The position numbers and the translations under genes are program-made. The notes under the pieces were generated by a model. That model saw nothing but the letters and a program-made list of their open reading frames with translations. It made no database searches and was not told the DNA's origin. A stretch of 64,000 nucleotides of DNA from Paracoccus mutanolyticus. Its GTDB lineage: Bacteria > Pseudomonadota > Alphaproteobacteria > Rhodobacterales > Rhodobacteraceae. This document shows, piece after piece, positions 21,884-30,702 of this stretch; position 1 is the first letter of the stretch; each line of letters opens with the position of its first letter. Location of the stretch: contig NZ_CP030239.1 of NCBI RefSeq assembly GCF_003285265.1, forward strand, positions 1-64,000. Direction: 5' to 3'.

Positions 21884-22663
21884 TCAGGCGTCGGCGGTTT
21901 CTTCGGTGGCTTCGCCGGCCAGCTCTTCCTCGACCGAGGCTTCCAGCGCGCCCAGGTCGACGCCGGCGGCGCCCATCTGCGCGGTCATGCCGTCCAGCGC
22001 GGCGCGCGAGGCCAGGTCGCAATACAGCGCGATGGCGCGGGCGGCGTCGTCGTTGCCCGGGATGATATAGTCAACGCCCTTGGGCGAGCAGTTGGTGTCG
22101 ACGACCGCGACGACCGGGATGCCCAGTTTCTTGGCTTCCAGGATGGCCAGGTCTTCCTTGTTCACGTCGATGACGAACAGCAGGTCCGGCAGGCCGCCCA
22201 TTTCGCGAATCCCGCCCAGCGAGGCCTGCAGCTTGGCCTGCTCGCGTTCCATCTGCAGACGCTCTTTCTTGGTCAGGCCCTCGGCGCCCGAACCCAGCGT
22301 CTCGTCAAGCGCCTTCAGGCGCTGGATCGACTGCGACACGGTCTTCCAGTTGGTCAGCGTGCCGCCCAGCCAGCGGTGGTTCATGTAGAACTGCGCCGAA
22401 CGCTCGGCGGCGTCGGCGATGGCCTTCTGGGCTTGACGCTTGGTGCCGACGAACAGCACCCGGCCGCCCTTAGCGACGGTGTCGCGCACGACCTGCAGCG
22501 CCGCGTCCAGCATCGGAACGGTCTGGGTCAGGTCGAAGATGTGGATGCCGTTGCGTTCACCATAGATGAACTCGGCCATGCGGGGGTTCCAGCGCTGCGT
22601 CTGGTGGCCGTAGTGAACGCCAGCTTCAAGAAGCTGACGCATGGAGAATTCGGGAAGCGCCAT
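21884..22663 (-). CDS. rpsB: 30S ribosomal protein S2
   Basis: A 259-residue small-subunit protein. [48 protein letters not shown] and [14 protein letters not shown] are the family blocks. The start at 22663 is preceded by AAAGGAAC. Acidic C-terminal tail ([15 protein letters not shown]) as in other alphaproteobacteria. Complete. Confidence 0.96.
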   Translation of the reverse strand: MALPEFSMRQLLEAGVHYGHQTQRWNPRMAEFIYGERNGIHIFDLTQTVPMLDAALQVVRDTVAKGGRVLFVGTKRQAQKAIADAAERSAQFYMNHRWLGGTLTNWKTVSQSIQRLKALDETLGSGAEGLTKKERLQMEREQAKLQASLGGIREMGGLPDLLFVIDVNKEDLAILEAKKLGIPVVAVVDTNCSPKGVDYIIPGNDDAARAIALYCDLASRAALDGMTAQMGAAGVDLGALEASVEEELAGEATEETADA

Positions 22664-22778
22664 TCCATGTTCCTTTCCGGTTTGCGCCTTGGCGGGGTTT
22701 TCAGGGCAGATGCCCCAACCGGTGGACCGTCGAAGGATTTCTCCCTTTGAGGCCCGACCCCACCTGTGAAGTGCGCGC

Positions 22779-22807
22779 GAGATAGTCCTTTTGCCAAGCG
22801 ATTGCAA
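22779..22807 (-). promoter_or_regulatory. Promoter of rpsB-tsf
   Basis: On the minus strand TTGCAA, exactly 17 bases, TATCTC. This predicts a leader of about 110 bases before rpsB, where S2 autoregulation commonly acts. Confidence 0.55.
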
Positions 22808-22829
22808 GCCCTGTCGGCACGGGAAACGC

Positions 22830-22858
22830 TTGCACCGCGCCGCGTCCTTCGCTATCCG
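22830..22858 (+). promoter_or_regulatory. Promoter of tRNA-Thr
   Basis: TTGCAC, 17 bases, TATCCG, with transcription expected to begin a few bases before the mature tRNA end at 22867. It runs opposite to the rpsB promoter only about 25 bases away. Confidence 0.5.
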
Positions 22859-22866
22859 GGCTGCGG

Positions 22867-22941
22867 GCCGGTTTAGCTCAGCGGTAGAGCAGCGGTTTTG
22901 TAAACCGAAGGTCGGGGGTTCAATCCCCTCAACCGGCACCA
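22867..22941 (+). tRNA. tRNA-Thr (anticodon TGT)
   Basis: The acceptor arms GCCGGTT and AACCGGC pair fully, the D arm is GCTC...GAGC, the anticodon stem GGTTT/AAACC encloses the loop with TGT (reads ACA), and the T arm GGGGGTTCAATCCCC is canonical. The CCA end is encoded. 75 bases. Confidence 0.95.
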
Positions 22942-23044
22942 CAGCCCTTCATTCCCCACGAACCGCTCCTGTCCGAAACGGCATGTTTTCAGCGGCTTCC
23001 CGCCCCTTTATCCCCGATCGGATTAAGTGTTTCAGAGTGTTTTC

Positions 23045-23179
23045 ATGTTCAGGATCGTCGCGACCTGCCTTGCCGGGCTGGTCCTTGCCGCGCCCGCCAT
23101 GGCGCTGGACCTTTCGGTGCCGTCTGTCCCGCATCGGCAGTTTCAGCCGATACACACGCCGGCGCCCGCCCGGCGATGA
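23045..23179 (+). CDS. Very small secreted peptide of unknown function
   Basis: A 44-codon frame with a clear signal peptide: MFRIVATCLAGLVLAAPAMA, then a 24-residue mature part LDLSVPSVPHRQFQPIHTPA plus PARR. A terminator stem starts within its last codons (23163-23191), which supports it as the end of a real transcript. No Shine-Dalgarno sequence is strong (AGTGTTTTC precedes). I know no family for it. It may be an intact tiny exported peptide or the remnant of a longer gene. Confidence 0.45.
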   Translation: MFRIVATCLAGLVLAAPAMALDLSVPSVPHRQFQPIHTPAPARR

Positions 23180-23191
23180 ACCGGGCGGGCG
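23163..23191 (+). terminator. Hairpin overlapping the stop of the small secreted peptide
   Basis: CGCCCGCCCGG-CGATGAA-CCGGGCGGGCG is a perfect 11-pair stem with the TGA stop in its loop; the following TCGCGCCTT is a poor U tract. Confidence 0.5.
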
Positions 23192-23202
23192 TCGCGCCTT
23201 AT

Positions 23203-24100
23203 CAGGCTGCACTGAAAAGGGTTGAGCGGTTTCAGAGGTTGTGATCGCGGCAAATGCCGGAGCCAGCATGCCCGGACTGAAATCGCCCGCCGGGAGACGG
23301 CGGGACTGCCGCGATACGCAAGACCATGTGACTGATCGGGAATGGGCGTTGGTCATGCCCTTCATGCCGTCGCCACGCCGGCTTGGACGCCCACGCCGGA
23401 CCGATTTGCGGGAGGTGATGAACGCGATCCTCTACATCGCGACGACCGGCTGCCAATGGAGGCAACTGCCGAAGGACTTCCCACCCTGTTCCACCGTGCA
23501 GAGGTATTTCTACGACTGGCGCGACAGCGGCCTGCTCGCGTCGATGCGCTTCGAGCTTGCGATGGAGACGCGAGTGCTGGAAGGCCGCGAGGCCAGCCCG
23601 AGCGCGGGGGTGATCGACAGCCAGAGCGTGAAAACCACCGAAAGCGGCGGCGTTTGCGGCTTCGACGCGGGCAAGAAGGTCAAGGGACGCAAGCGCCACA
23701 TCGTCGTTGACACCATCGGCCTGCTGTTCGGGCTGGTGGTTCATGCCGCCGACATTCAGGATCGCGATGGCGCGCCGGCGGTTCTGAAATCCATCCGTCA
23801 TCTCTGCCCCTGGCTTCGGCATGTCTTCGCAGACGGAGGATATGCCGGGCCGAAGTTGCGCGGCGCGCTCGACAGAATGGGCACCTGGACGTTGCAGATC
23901 GTCAAACGGTCCGACACCGCGAATGGCTTTGAGGTCCTGCCCCGCAGATGGGTCGTCGAGCGCACCTTTGCTGCTGCGGGCATGACCACCGGACTGAGCA
24001 TCAGGCAACTATGCCCTCCGTGCCGAAGCGCCCGGCCATGATCCCCATCAGTCGCCAAGACGGGAAACCATTCCGGCTCATCGACTATTTCAGCGGCCTG
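23203..24100 (+). mobile_element. IS5-family insertion sequence
   Basis: About 898 bases. Proposed ends are imperfect inverted repeats: CAGGCTGCACTGAAA at the left and, read inward, CAGGCCGCTGAAA at the right, each followed a little later by GAGC. TTA flanks both sides (23199-23201 and 24101-24103), a plausible short target duplication apart from one extra T at the left. One transposase gene fills it. The right TTA is also the stop codon (TAA) of the neighbouring transporter. Confidence 0.65.
23241..24041 (+). CDS. IS5-family transposase, C-terminus frame-broken
   Basis: DDE transposase of the IS5 family. An N-terminal DUF4096-like domain (TDREWALVMPFMPSPRRLGR, TTGCQWRQLPKDFPP, VQRYFYDWRDSG) precedes the catalytic core: first Asp in GVIDSQSVKT, second in HVFADGGYAGPK, Glu in RRWVVERTF. 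GFDAGKKVKGRKRHIVVDT is the usual linker. After VERTFA (about 23975) the expected WLGRxRRLxKD end is lost by frame breaks; fragments such as GLS and AMI show in other frames to about 24070. The element may be active or dead depending on whether these breaks are real. Confidence 0.85.
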   Translation: MIAANAGASMPGLKSPAGRRRDCRDTQDHVTDREWALVMPFMPSPRRLGRPRRTDLREVMNAILYIATTGCQWRQLPKDFPPCSTVQRYFYDWRDSGLLASMRFELAMETRVLEGREASPSAGVIDSQSVKTTESGGVCGFDAGKKVKGRKRHIVVDTIGLLFGLVVHAADIQDRDGAPAVLKSIRHLCPWLRHVFADGGYAGPKLRGALDRMGTWTLQIVKRSDTANGFEVLPRRWVVERTFAAAGMTTGLSIRQLCPPCRSARP

Positions 24101-25402
24101 TTAGACCTCTTCCCGGCCCGAGGCGAGGATGCACAGCAGCGTGATGACCGCGGCGCCCAGCATGTAATAGCCCACATGGCTTAGCCCGTAGGTCTTTTGC
24201 AGCCAGGTCGCGGCGTAGGGCGCCAGCGACGCACCGAAGATGCCGGCGAAGTTGAAGGTGATCGAAGCGCCGGTATAACGCACCTTCGTCGGGAAGGGCG
24301 CGGCCAGCGCCGCCCCGATCACGCCATAGGTCAGGCCCATCAGGAACATGCCAAGCGCGATGAAGGCATAGATCCGCGCCTCGCCGCCGCTCATCAGCGG
24401 GGCCAGCGTGAACGAGAAGGCCGCGATCAGCAGCGTCACCACGATCAGGAAGGGACGCCGGCCCACCCGGTCGGCGATCTTGCCGGCGATGGGGATGGCG
24501 ATGCCAAAGATCACCGCGCCCAGGATCTGCATTTTCAGCGCATCCAGGAACGGGATCTGCAGGACCTTGACGTTATAGGACAGAAGCCAGGCCGAGCAGA
24601 TGTAGAACAGCACGAAGGTCACCAGCGCGACGAACGTGCCCAGGAACAGGCTCCGCTTGTAGTTGCGAAACACCTCGACGACCGGCACCGACACGCGCTG
24701 GTCGCGCTTGACGGCCTCGGCGAACTCGGGGGTTTCGGTGATGGACAGCCGCACCCACAGCCCCAGCACGATCAGCACGATGGAGGACAGGAACGGCAGC
24801 CGCCAGCCCCAGGCCAGCAGGTCCTCCTGGCTCATGAAATGCAGCAGCACCCAGAAGAAGCCGGAGGACAGGAACAGCCCGACCGGCGCGCCCAACTGGG
24901 GGAACATGCCGTACCAGCTGCGCTTGCCCTCGGGCGCGTTCTCGGTGGCCAGCAGCACCGCCCCGCCCCATTCGCCGCCCAGGCCAAAGCCCTGCCCGAA
25001 CCGGCACAGCGCCAGCAGCGCGGGCGCGGCGACGCCGATCTGGGCATAGGTGGGCAACAGCCCGATCACGACGGTCGAAACGCCCATCGTCAGCAGCGCC
25101 GCGACCAGCGCGGCCTTGCGCCCGATCCGGTCGCCGAAATGGCCGAACACGACGGCGCCCAGCGGGCGGGCAAAGAACGCGATCGAGAATGTCGCGAACG
25201 AGGCAAGCAAGGCCGTCGTCGCGTCCGAGGCGGGAAAGAACAGCGCCGGAAACACCAGCACGGCGGCCGTGGCATAGACATAGAAGTCGAAGAATTCGAT
25301 GGTGGTGCCGATCAGGCTCGCCAGCAGGACCTGCGCCGGCGAATTCGTGCGCTTTCCGCCTAGCGCAGCCCGGCGAGGCGCCTCGAGGTTGTGGTCAGTC
25401 AT
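24101..25402 (-). CDS. MHS-type major facilitator transporter
   Basis: A 433-residue, 12-helix inner-membrane transporter of the metabolite:H+ symporter branch. The signatures are GTTIEFFDFYVYATAA at the start, the loop GHFGDRIGRKAAL, and ALCRFGQGFGLGGEWGGAVL. Substrates in this branch include shikimate, proline/betaine and alpha-ketoglutarate; the sequence does not decide. The stop codon coincides with the right flank of the IS5 element, so the last residues could have been changed by its insertion, although the protein appears full length. Confidence 0.87.
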   Translation of the reverse strand: MTDHNLEAPRRAALGGKRTNSPAQVLLASLIGTTIEFFDFYVYATAAVLVFPALFFPASDATTALLASFATFSIAFFARPLGAVVFGHFGDRIGRKAALVAALLTMGVSTVVIGLLPTYAQIGVAAPALLALCRFGQGFGLGGEWGGAVLLATENAPEGKRSWYGMFPQLGAPVGLFLSSGFFWVLLHFMSQEDLLAWGWRLPFLSSIVLIVLGLWVRLSITETPEFAEAVKRDQRVSVPVVEVFRNYKRSLFLGTFVALVTFVLFYICSAWLLSYNVKVLQIPFLDALKMQILGAVIFGIAIPIAGKIADRVGRRPFLIVVTLLIAAFSFTLAPLMSGGEARIYAFIALGMFLMGLTYGVIGAALAAPFPTKVRYTGASITFNFAGIFGASLAPYAATWLQKTYGLSHVGYYMLGAAVITLLCILASGREEV

Positions 25403-25658
25403 TTTCTTGAGTCCGCAAATTTCGGGGGTCTTCGGGCGTCACCCGGGACGCCTTGGCAGGCTGCCCCTATCCCATTCCGCAGCCGAGTTGAATGGCAGGC
25501 GACAGGAAAATTGCGGCTTCGTGACGGCGTCGCGCAACAGCATTGCCGATTTTCCGCCCAAAGCCCGGGTTTCGCGAAGCCTTGCGGTTTCGCCCTTGCC
25601 CTTGCGCGCGGGCCGCGCATCCTGACGCCTGGGCCGCGGCCGCAGGGAGACGACGCAG

Positions 25659-27128
25659 ATGAGACAGGGCACCGATCTGACCAGCGGACCGATCTATGCG
25701 ACGCTGCTTGCCTTCGCGCTGCCCACGCTGGGATCGTCGGTGCTGCAATCGGCCAACGGCTCGATCGACGCGGTCTGGGTCGGGCGCCTTCTGGGCGAGA
25801 ACGCGCTGGCCGCGACGACGAACGGCAACCTGATCATGTTCCTGCTGACGGCCTTCGTCTTCGGCTTCGGCATGGCCTCGACCATCCTGATCGGGCAGGC
25901 CGTGGGCCGGCGCGACATCGCCGCCGCGCGCGAGGTGGTCGGCACCGCCGTGGGCACCTTCGCACCGCTCGCCATCCTCATCTCGGTCGCGGGCTGGTTT
26001 CTGGCGCCGCAGGTGCTGGCGCTGCTGGGCACCGGGCCCGAGATCGCGCCGCTGGCCCGCGACTTCCTGCGGGTAACCTTCTTCGCCATGCCGGCGATCC
26101 TGCTGCAGACCATGCTGATGATGGCGCTGCGCGGCACGGGGGATGCGGTGACGCCCTTGATCTTCATGGGCTTGGCCGTCATTCTTGATGTCGTTTTGAA
26201 CCCCGTCTTCATCCTTGGGATGGGGCCTGCCCCGCGCATGGGGATCGGGGGCTCGGCCTTTGCGATGGCGGTCGCGAACTATGTCAGCCTGATCGCGATG
26301 GTCGGATACCTGTATCTGCGGCGCAATCCGCTGCGGCTGGCCGGGCCGGACCTGCGGCTGCTGATCCCGGCGCCCCCCGTGCTGCGGCTGATGCTGTCCA
26401 AGGGCCTGCCCATGGGCTTGCAGATGGTGGTGGTGTCCTCGGCCATGCTGACGATGATCTCGCTGGTCAATCGCGAAGGGGTGGACACGACCGCGGCCTT
26501 CGGCGCGACGCAGCAGCTGTGGACCTATGTGCAGATGCCGGCCATGGCCCTGGGCGCAGCGGTCAGCGCGATGGCCGCGCAGAACATCGGCGCCGGGCGC
26601 TGGGACCGGGTGTCGCAGATCACCCGGGCGGGCATTGTCTTCAACTTTCTGCTGACCGGCGGGCTGGTCCTTGTCCTGCTGGTCGCGGATCGGGCGGCGC
26701 TGGGGCTGTTCCTGGGCGCCGAAAGCCCCGCCATCGCCATCGGCCAGCACATCGGCCGGCTGGCGACCTGGGGCTTCGTGGCCTTCGGGGTCAGCATGGT
26801 GCTGTTCGGCACCATCCGGGCCAACGGTCAGGTGCTCTGGCCGCTGATCATCCTGACCGTGTCGCTGTACCCGGTCCGGCTGGGCGTCGCCCTGGGCCTG
26901 CGCGACAGGCTGGGGGTCGATGCGCTGTGGCTCAGCTTTCCGGCGGCGATGGTCGCGACCATGCTGATGGCGACGGTGCTTTACCTGCACGGCGGCTGGC
27001 GCAAGCTGCATGTCATGGCGGATCTGGACGGCCACACCGCCGAGGCCGCGTCCGTCACGACCGAGGCGGGCCCGCCCACCAGCCCGCGCAACCCCGCCCT
27101 GCCCCCGGCGCGTGACCCGGCGGAATAG
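25659..27128 (+). CDS. MATE-family efflux transporter
   Basis: A 489-residue membrane exporter with 12 predicted helices in two MatE halves (first near PTLGSSVLQSANGSIDAVWV, second near SKGLPMGLQMVVVSSAML). It likely exports drugs or cationic metabolites in exchange for Na+ or H+. The C-terminal 35 residues are hydrophilic and Pro-rich. GGGAGACGACGC precedes the start. The gene is divergent from the MFS transporter across 256 bases that hold no other gene. Confidence 0.87.
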   Translation: MRQGTDLTSGPIYATLLAFALPTLGSSVLQSANGSIDAVWVGRLLGENALAATTNGNLIMFLLTAFVFGFGMASTILIGQAVGRRDIAAAREVVGTAVGTFAPLAILISVAGWFLAPQVLALLGTGPEIAPLARDFLRVTFFAMPAILLQTMLMMALRGTGDAVTPLIFMGLAVILDVVLNPVFILGMGPAPRMGIGGSAFAMAVANYVSLIAMVGYLYLRRNPLRLAGPDLRLLIPAPPVLRLMLSKGLPMGLQMVVVSSAMLTMISLVNREGVDTTAAFGATQQLWTYVQMPAMALGAAVSAMAAQNIGAGRWDRVSQITRAGIVFNFLLTGGLVLVLLVADRAALGLFLGAESPAIAIGQHIGRLATWGFVAFGVSMVLFGTIRANGQVLWPLIILTVSLYPVRLGVALGLRDRLGVDALWLSFPAAMVATMLMATVLYLHGGWRKLHVMADLDGHTAEAASVTTEAGPPTSPRNPALPPARDPAE

Positions 27129-27184
27129 CTTGCCCAGCGGCGCGATTGCCGCTATCAGCCCGGGCTTTTCCGAAAGGGGTTGCC

Positions 27185-28432
27185 ATGCAGGACGACATCC
27201 TGACCATCGACTTCGGCACGTCGAACAGCGCCGCCGCCGTGATCGAGAACGGCCGCATCCGCCGCCTTCCCATCGAGGAAGGGGCCGAGACCCTGCCGAC
27301 CGCCGTGTTCTTCCCGCGCCGGGGCGCCATGCGGATCGGCACCGCCGCCGCCGAGGCGCTGATCGCGGGCGACGAGGGCCGCTACATGCGCGCGCTGAAA
27401 AGCGTGCTGGGCACCCCCCTGCTGCACGAATCGCGGCTGATCGGCGGGGAAAGGCGTACGGTTGCCGGCATCATCGCCGATTTCCTGACCGTGCTGAAGG
27501 CCCGGGCCGAGGCGGCGACGGGCCGCCGCTTCACCCGTGCCCTGTCGGGCCGGCCGGTGCATTTCCATTCCAACGACCCGGCGCGCGACGCGCAGGCGCA
27601 GGCCGATCTGCGGGCCTGCTATCTGGCGGCAGGCTTTGCCGAGGTCGATTTCCTGCCTGAACCCGAGGCCGCGGCTCTGGCCGCCCATGGGCTGGGCCTT
27701 GCCGGCGCGCCCGGGCTGGTCGTGGACATCGGCGGCGGCACCTCGGACTTTTCGGTATTCCGGCATGAGGGCACGGGGCCGCGCATCCTTGCCAGCCATG
27801 GCATAAGGCTGGGCGGGACGGATTTCGACCATGCCGTGTCGATGACCCATGCCATGCCCGCGCTGGGCCATGGCGGTTCGCTGCGCCGGCAGATGGGTCC
27901 GGGGCTGCTGCCGGTGCCGAATGGGGTCTATTCGGACCTTGCGACTTGGGCGCGCATCCCGTTCCTTTACACGCCCGAGACGCGGCGCATGGCGGCCGAC
28001 ATGGCCCGGGTGGCCCAGGACCGCCCCGCGATGGAGCGGCTTGTCACCGTGCTCGAGGACGAGCTGGGCCATGAGCTGGCCTTTGCGGTCGAGCGCGGCA
28101 AGATCGCGGCGAACGGCGGCGGCGACGCCTGGATCGCCATGGGTTTCATCGAGCCCGGCCTGCGCCGCCCGGTCACCCCGGACAGCATGGGCGGCGCCCT
28201 TGCCGCCCATGGCGGGGATCTGTCCCGGGCCGCGCGCCAGACCCTGGACCTGGCGGGCATCGCGCCCGCGCAGGTCGGCAGCGTGATCCTGGTCGGCGGC
28301 TCCAGCCTGATGGGGCTGGTGGCCGAGGCCATGCGGGCGCTGTGCCCGCAGGCCCGGCTGGACCGTTCGGATGCCTTCACCGCCGTGGTCGACGGGCTCG
28401 CGCTGGCGACCGCTCAGGACGCGCTGGTATAG
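27185..28432 (+). CDS. Hsp70-family protein, YegD-like
   Basis: A 415-residue actin-fold ATPase. Phosphate loop 1 is TIDFGTSNSAAAV, loop 2 VVDIGGGTSDFSVF, and the adenosine motif VILVGGSSLMGLV. It lacks the peptide-binding domain and lid of DnaK, as YegD-type proteins do, so it is probably not a general chaperone. The start at 27185 follows AAAGGGG. Its 3' end overlaps tenA (convergent) by 19 bases. Confidence 0.88.
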   Translation: MQDDILTIDFGTSNSAAAVIENGRIRRLPIEEGAETLPTAVFFPRRGAMRIGTAAAEALIAGDEGRYMRALKSVLGTPLLHESRLIGGERRTVAGIIADFLTVLKARAEAATGRRFTRALSGRPVHFHSNDPARDAQAQADLRACYLAAGFAEVDFLPEPEAAALAAHGLGLAGAPGLVVDIGGGTSDFSVFRHEGTGPRILASHGIRLGGTDFDHAVSMTHAMPALGHGGSLRRQMGPGLLPVPNGVYSDLATWARIPFLYTPETRRMAADMARVAQDRPAMERLVTVLEDELGHELAFAVERGKIAANGGGDAWIAMGFIEPGLRRPVTPDSMGGALAAHGGDLSRAARQTLDLAGIAPAQVGSVILVGGSSLMGLVAEAMRALCPQARLDRSDAFTAVVDGLALATAQDALV

Positions 28433-29061
28433 GTCGCGTCGAAGAAGGCGCGCTCCAAGGCGACGGCGCGGGTGAAGAAATCCCGCGCCTGCGCCTCGGC
28501 CCTCGGTCCCACACGGTCCAGCTCGTCCCGCAGAAAGGCCACGAAGTCGCGAAAGAACGGGTTGTCGTGCAGGGTGATCCATTCGGCATGGACGAAGGTC
28601 CCGGGCATGGGCCGGGGGGCGCGCGACGCCCAGTCGAGATACAGCCATTCCGCCACGGTCAGCACCGCCAGGATCGCCGCATAGGACCGCGTCGCCGCCG
28701 CTTCGCGCATGATCGCCTGGAACCCGGCCGTCGGCGCGCTGTCGGGGATCGCGGCCCGCGCCGCATCCGAAATGCCCAGCGCCGCGAAGCTGCGCAGGAA
28801 ATAGTCGTTCTCGTCACCCGAGACCATGCCGGCAAAGCGGCCAAGGCGCAGCCGCGCCTGGAAACCGTCGGCCGAGGCGATGGCGCCCCCCAGCAGCGTC
28901 AGGAACGCGTCCAGGAAACGGTGATCCTGCACCAGATAGGCGCCCATCACCGTGTCCGGGATCGTGCCGTCGCACAGCTCACGCACGAAGCGGTGCTGCA
29001 CGGCGGCCGACCATTCGGGTTCGCTGGCGCGGCGCAAGGTTTCGGTAAAGCGTTCGGTCAT
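28414..29061 (-). CDS. tenA: TenA-family thiaminase II / aminopyrimidine aminohydrolase
   Basis: About 215 residues, all-helical fold. TenA hydrolyses thiamine breakdown products to recover hydroxymethylpyrimidine. Family segments include RELCDGTIPDTVMGAYLVQD, FLDAFLTLLG and AILAVLTVAEWLYLDWA. The catalytic Cys of TenA I (usually near residue 135) is not evident, which fits the TenA_E-like group common in alphaproteobacteria. The start at 29061 is set by AAGGGAAAGGG; an upstream Met at 29103 is less likely. It is controlled by the TPP riboswitch immediately upstream. Confidence 0.87.
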   Translation of the reverse strand: MTERFTETLRRASEPEWSAAVQHRFVRELCDGTIPDTVMGAYLVQDHRFLDAFLTLLGGAIASADGFQARLRLGRFAGMVSGDENDYFLRSFAALGISDAARAAIPDSAPTAGFQAIMREAAATRSYAAILAVLTVAEWLYLDWASRAPRPMPGTFVHAEWITLHDNPFFRDFVAFLRDELDRVGPRAEAQARDFFTRAVALERAFFDATYTSAS

Positions 29062-29145
29062 GGGTCGCCCTTTCCCTTGGCGGGCGAGACCTTGGTTCGT
29101 CATCGTTCGGCCTCGCAGGTGAGGCCGGCGTCAGGCAGGCGCATC

Positions 29146-29256
29146 TCTCCCATCCCTTCGCCGGCATGATCCGGATCAGGTTCTAAGGGTCATCGCGCCG
29201 CCCATTCCGGGACGCCAGCGAACTCTCAGCCCCTTGCCGGGACTCCCCTTGGTGGC
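29146..29256 (-). promoter_or_regulatory. TPP riboswitch (THI box) upstream of tenA
   Basis: On the minus strand the conserved parts appear in order: GGGGAGTCCCGG, GGGGCTGAGAGTT (pyrimidine sensor), GACCCTTAGAACCTGATCCG and CCGGCGAAGGGATGG. The element ends about 85 bases before tenA. Binding of thiamine pyrophosphate should switch tenA off, probably at translation since I see no terminator in the gap. Confidence 0.95.
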
Positions 29257-29375
29257 GAACGGTCTAGCGCGGCGTCATCGCCGTGTCACCCTGCCCTGGA
29301 CTGATAAGCACCGATTCCCCGCTTGCAGCCCGGGGCGATCTGCGTTGATGTAGGCTGCATATCTGGGCGAGGACG

Positions 29376-30548
29376 ATGAAGACCAACGAGGCAGCAGCAG
29401 GCCCCGACAATCCCGCCAGGCGGACGGTGCAGGCAACCGGGTTGCGTGCCCACCGCCCACCGCTTCTGACCAATGTCTCGGCGGCGCGCTGGCTGCTGCT
29501 GGCGATCGTGCTGGCCTCGGTCTATTTCTTCCACGGCTTCCTGGTGCCGGTGCTGGCGGCCACGGTCATCGCGCTTGCCAGCTGGCCCCTGCGCCGCCGG
29601 GGGGTCGAGCGGATGGGGCGCACGATCACCGCCTCGGTGATGGTGCTGGTGCTGGTCTGCTTTCTGGTCGTGCCCATCGCCATGGCGCTGGTCTATGCCT
29701 TCCGCGAACTCAGGGACTGGATCAGCTGGGCGTTCCTGGTGAATGCCGCCGGCGCGCCCACGCCCGGCTGGATGGTCGAGCTGCCCCAGATCGGACCCTG
29801 GCTGGACGAACAGTGGCGCACCTATATCGGCCACCCGGGCGGCATCAGCGAAATCGTGCAGGCGGTGTCGGGGTCGAACATCGGCACCATCTGGCGCGGC
29901 ACGCTGACGGCGGGGTCGCTGGCCTTCCACCTGTTCCTGCACGCGCTGTTCCTGCTGATCACGCTGTTCGTCCTGTATCGCGATGGCGACCGGATCGTGG
30001 CGCAACTGGACCGCGTCGGCACCCGCATCCTGCCCGAACGCTGGGATCGGCTGTCGCGCGTGGTGCCGGCCACCATCAGTTCGACCGTGACCGGCATGAC
30101 TCTGATCGCCATCGGAGAGGGCGTGATCCTGGGCACCGCCTACTGGATCGCGGGCGTGCCATCTCCGGTGACGCTGGGGGTCATCACGGGCTTCATGGCG
30201 CTGATACCCGGGGGGGCGCCGCTGTGCTTTACGCTGGTGTCGATCTATCTGGCGGCCAGCGGGGCGCCGGTGGCGGGGCTGGCGCTGGTCACCTGGGGCG
30301 CGTGCGAACTGTTCGTGGTGGACAAGACGATCCGCCCGATGCTGGTCGGCGGCCCGGTCAAGCTGCCCTTCCTGCCCACGTTCTTCGGCCTGGTGGGCGG
30401 GGTCAAGACGATGGGCCTGGTCGGCCTGTTCGTCGGCCCGGTGCTGATGGCGCTGCTGGTGTCGATCTGGCGCGAATGGCAGCGCGAGATCGCCGAGGAC
30501 GAATTGCGCGCCGCCGGCCTGCCGGTGGTGCAGGACCTGCCGCGCTGA
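29376..30548 (+). CDS. AI-2E/PerM-family membrane transporter
   Basis: A 390-residue protein with about seven or eight helices. The conserved GFMALIPGGAPL and the helix NTKxxR-equivalent ELFVVDKTIRPMLVGG near the end place it in the PerM/AI-2E family. Members include AI-2 exporters and Na+/H+ antiporters, so the substrate is open. The start ATG at 29376 follows GGGCGAGGAC. No operon partner. Confidence 0.82.
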   Translation: MKTNEAAAGPDNPARRTVQATGLRAHRPPLLTNVSAARWLLLAIVLASVYFFHGFLVPVLAATVIALASWPLRRRGVERMGRTITASVMVLVLVCFLVVPIAMALVYAFRELRDWISWAFLVNAAGAPTPGWMVELPQIGPWLDEQWRTYIGHPGGISEIVQAVSGSNIGTIWRGTLTAGSLAFHLFLHALFLLITLFVLYRDGDRIVAQLDRVGTRILPERWDRLSRVVPATISSTVTGMTLIAIGEGVILGTAYWIAGVPSPVTLGVITGFMALIPGGAPLCFTLVSIYLAASGAPVAGLALVTWGACELFVVDKTIRPMLVGGPVKLPFLPTFFGLVGGVKTMGLVGLFVGPVLMALLVSIWREWQREIAEDELRAAGLPVVQDLPR

Positions 30549-30702
30549 TCTGCCCGTCTGCCGGGCAGCAACCGGCGCTTCGGTGCCGCCACGGCAGGCA
30601 ATCCTTCGCAGCGTTCCGAAGCCGGGTGCAAAACGGCAGGCGACATTTGCTGTCGCGGCAGGCACTGTTACCCAGTGACAAAGGCAACAAGGCAGAGGGG
30701 CC

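Noticed and set aside
22867-23300. Prophage or integrative element attached at tRNA-Thr
   Set aside because: No integrase, and no repeat of the tRNA 3' end was noticed downstream.
23203-24100. IS5 element as the edge of a genomic island
   Set aside because: Flanks on both sides are core-like (tRNA-Thr, rpsB, MFS) and no integrase or base-composition change is visible.
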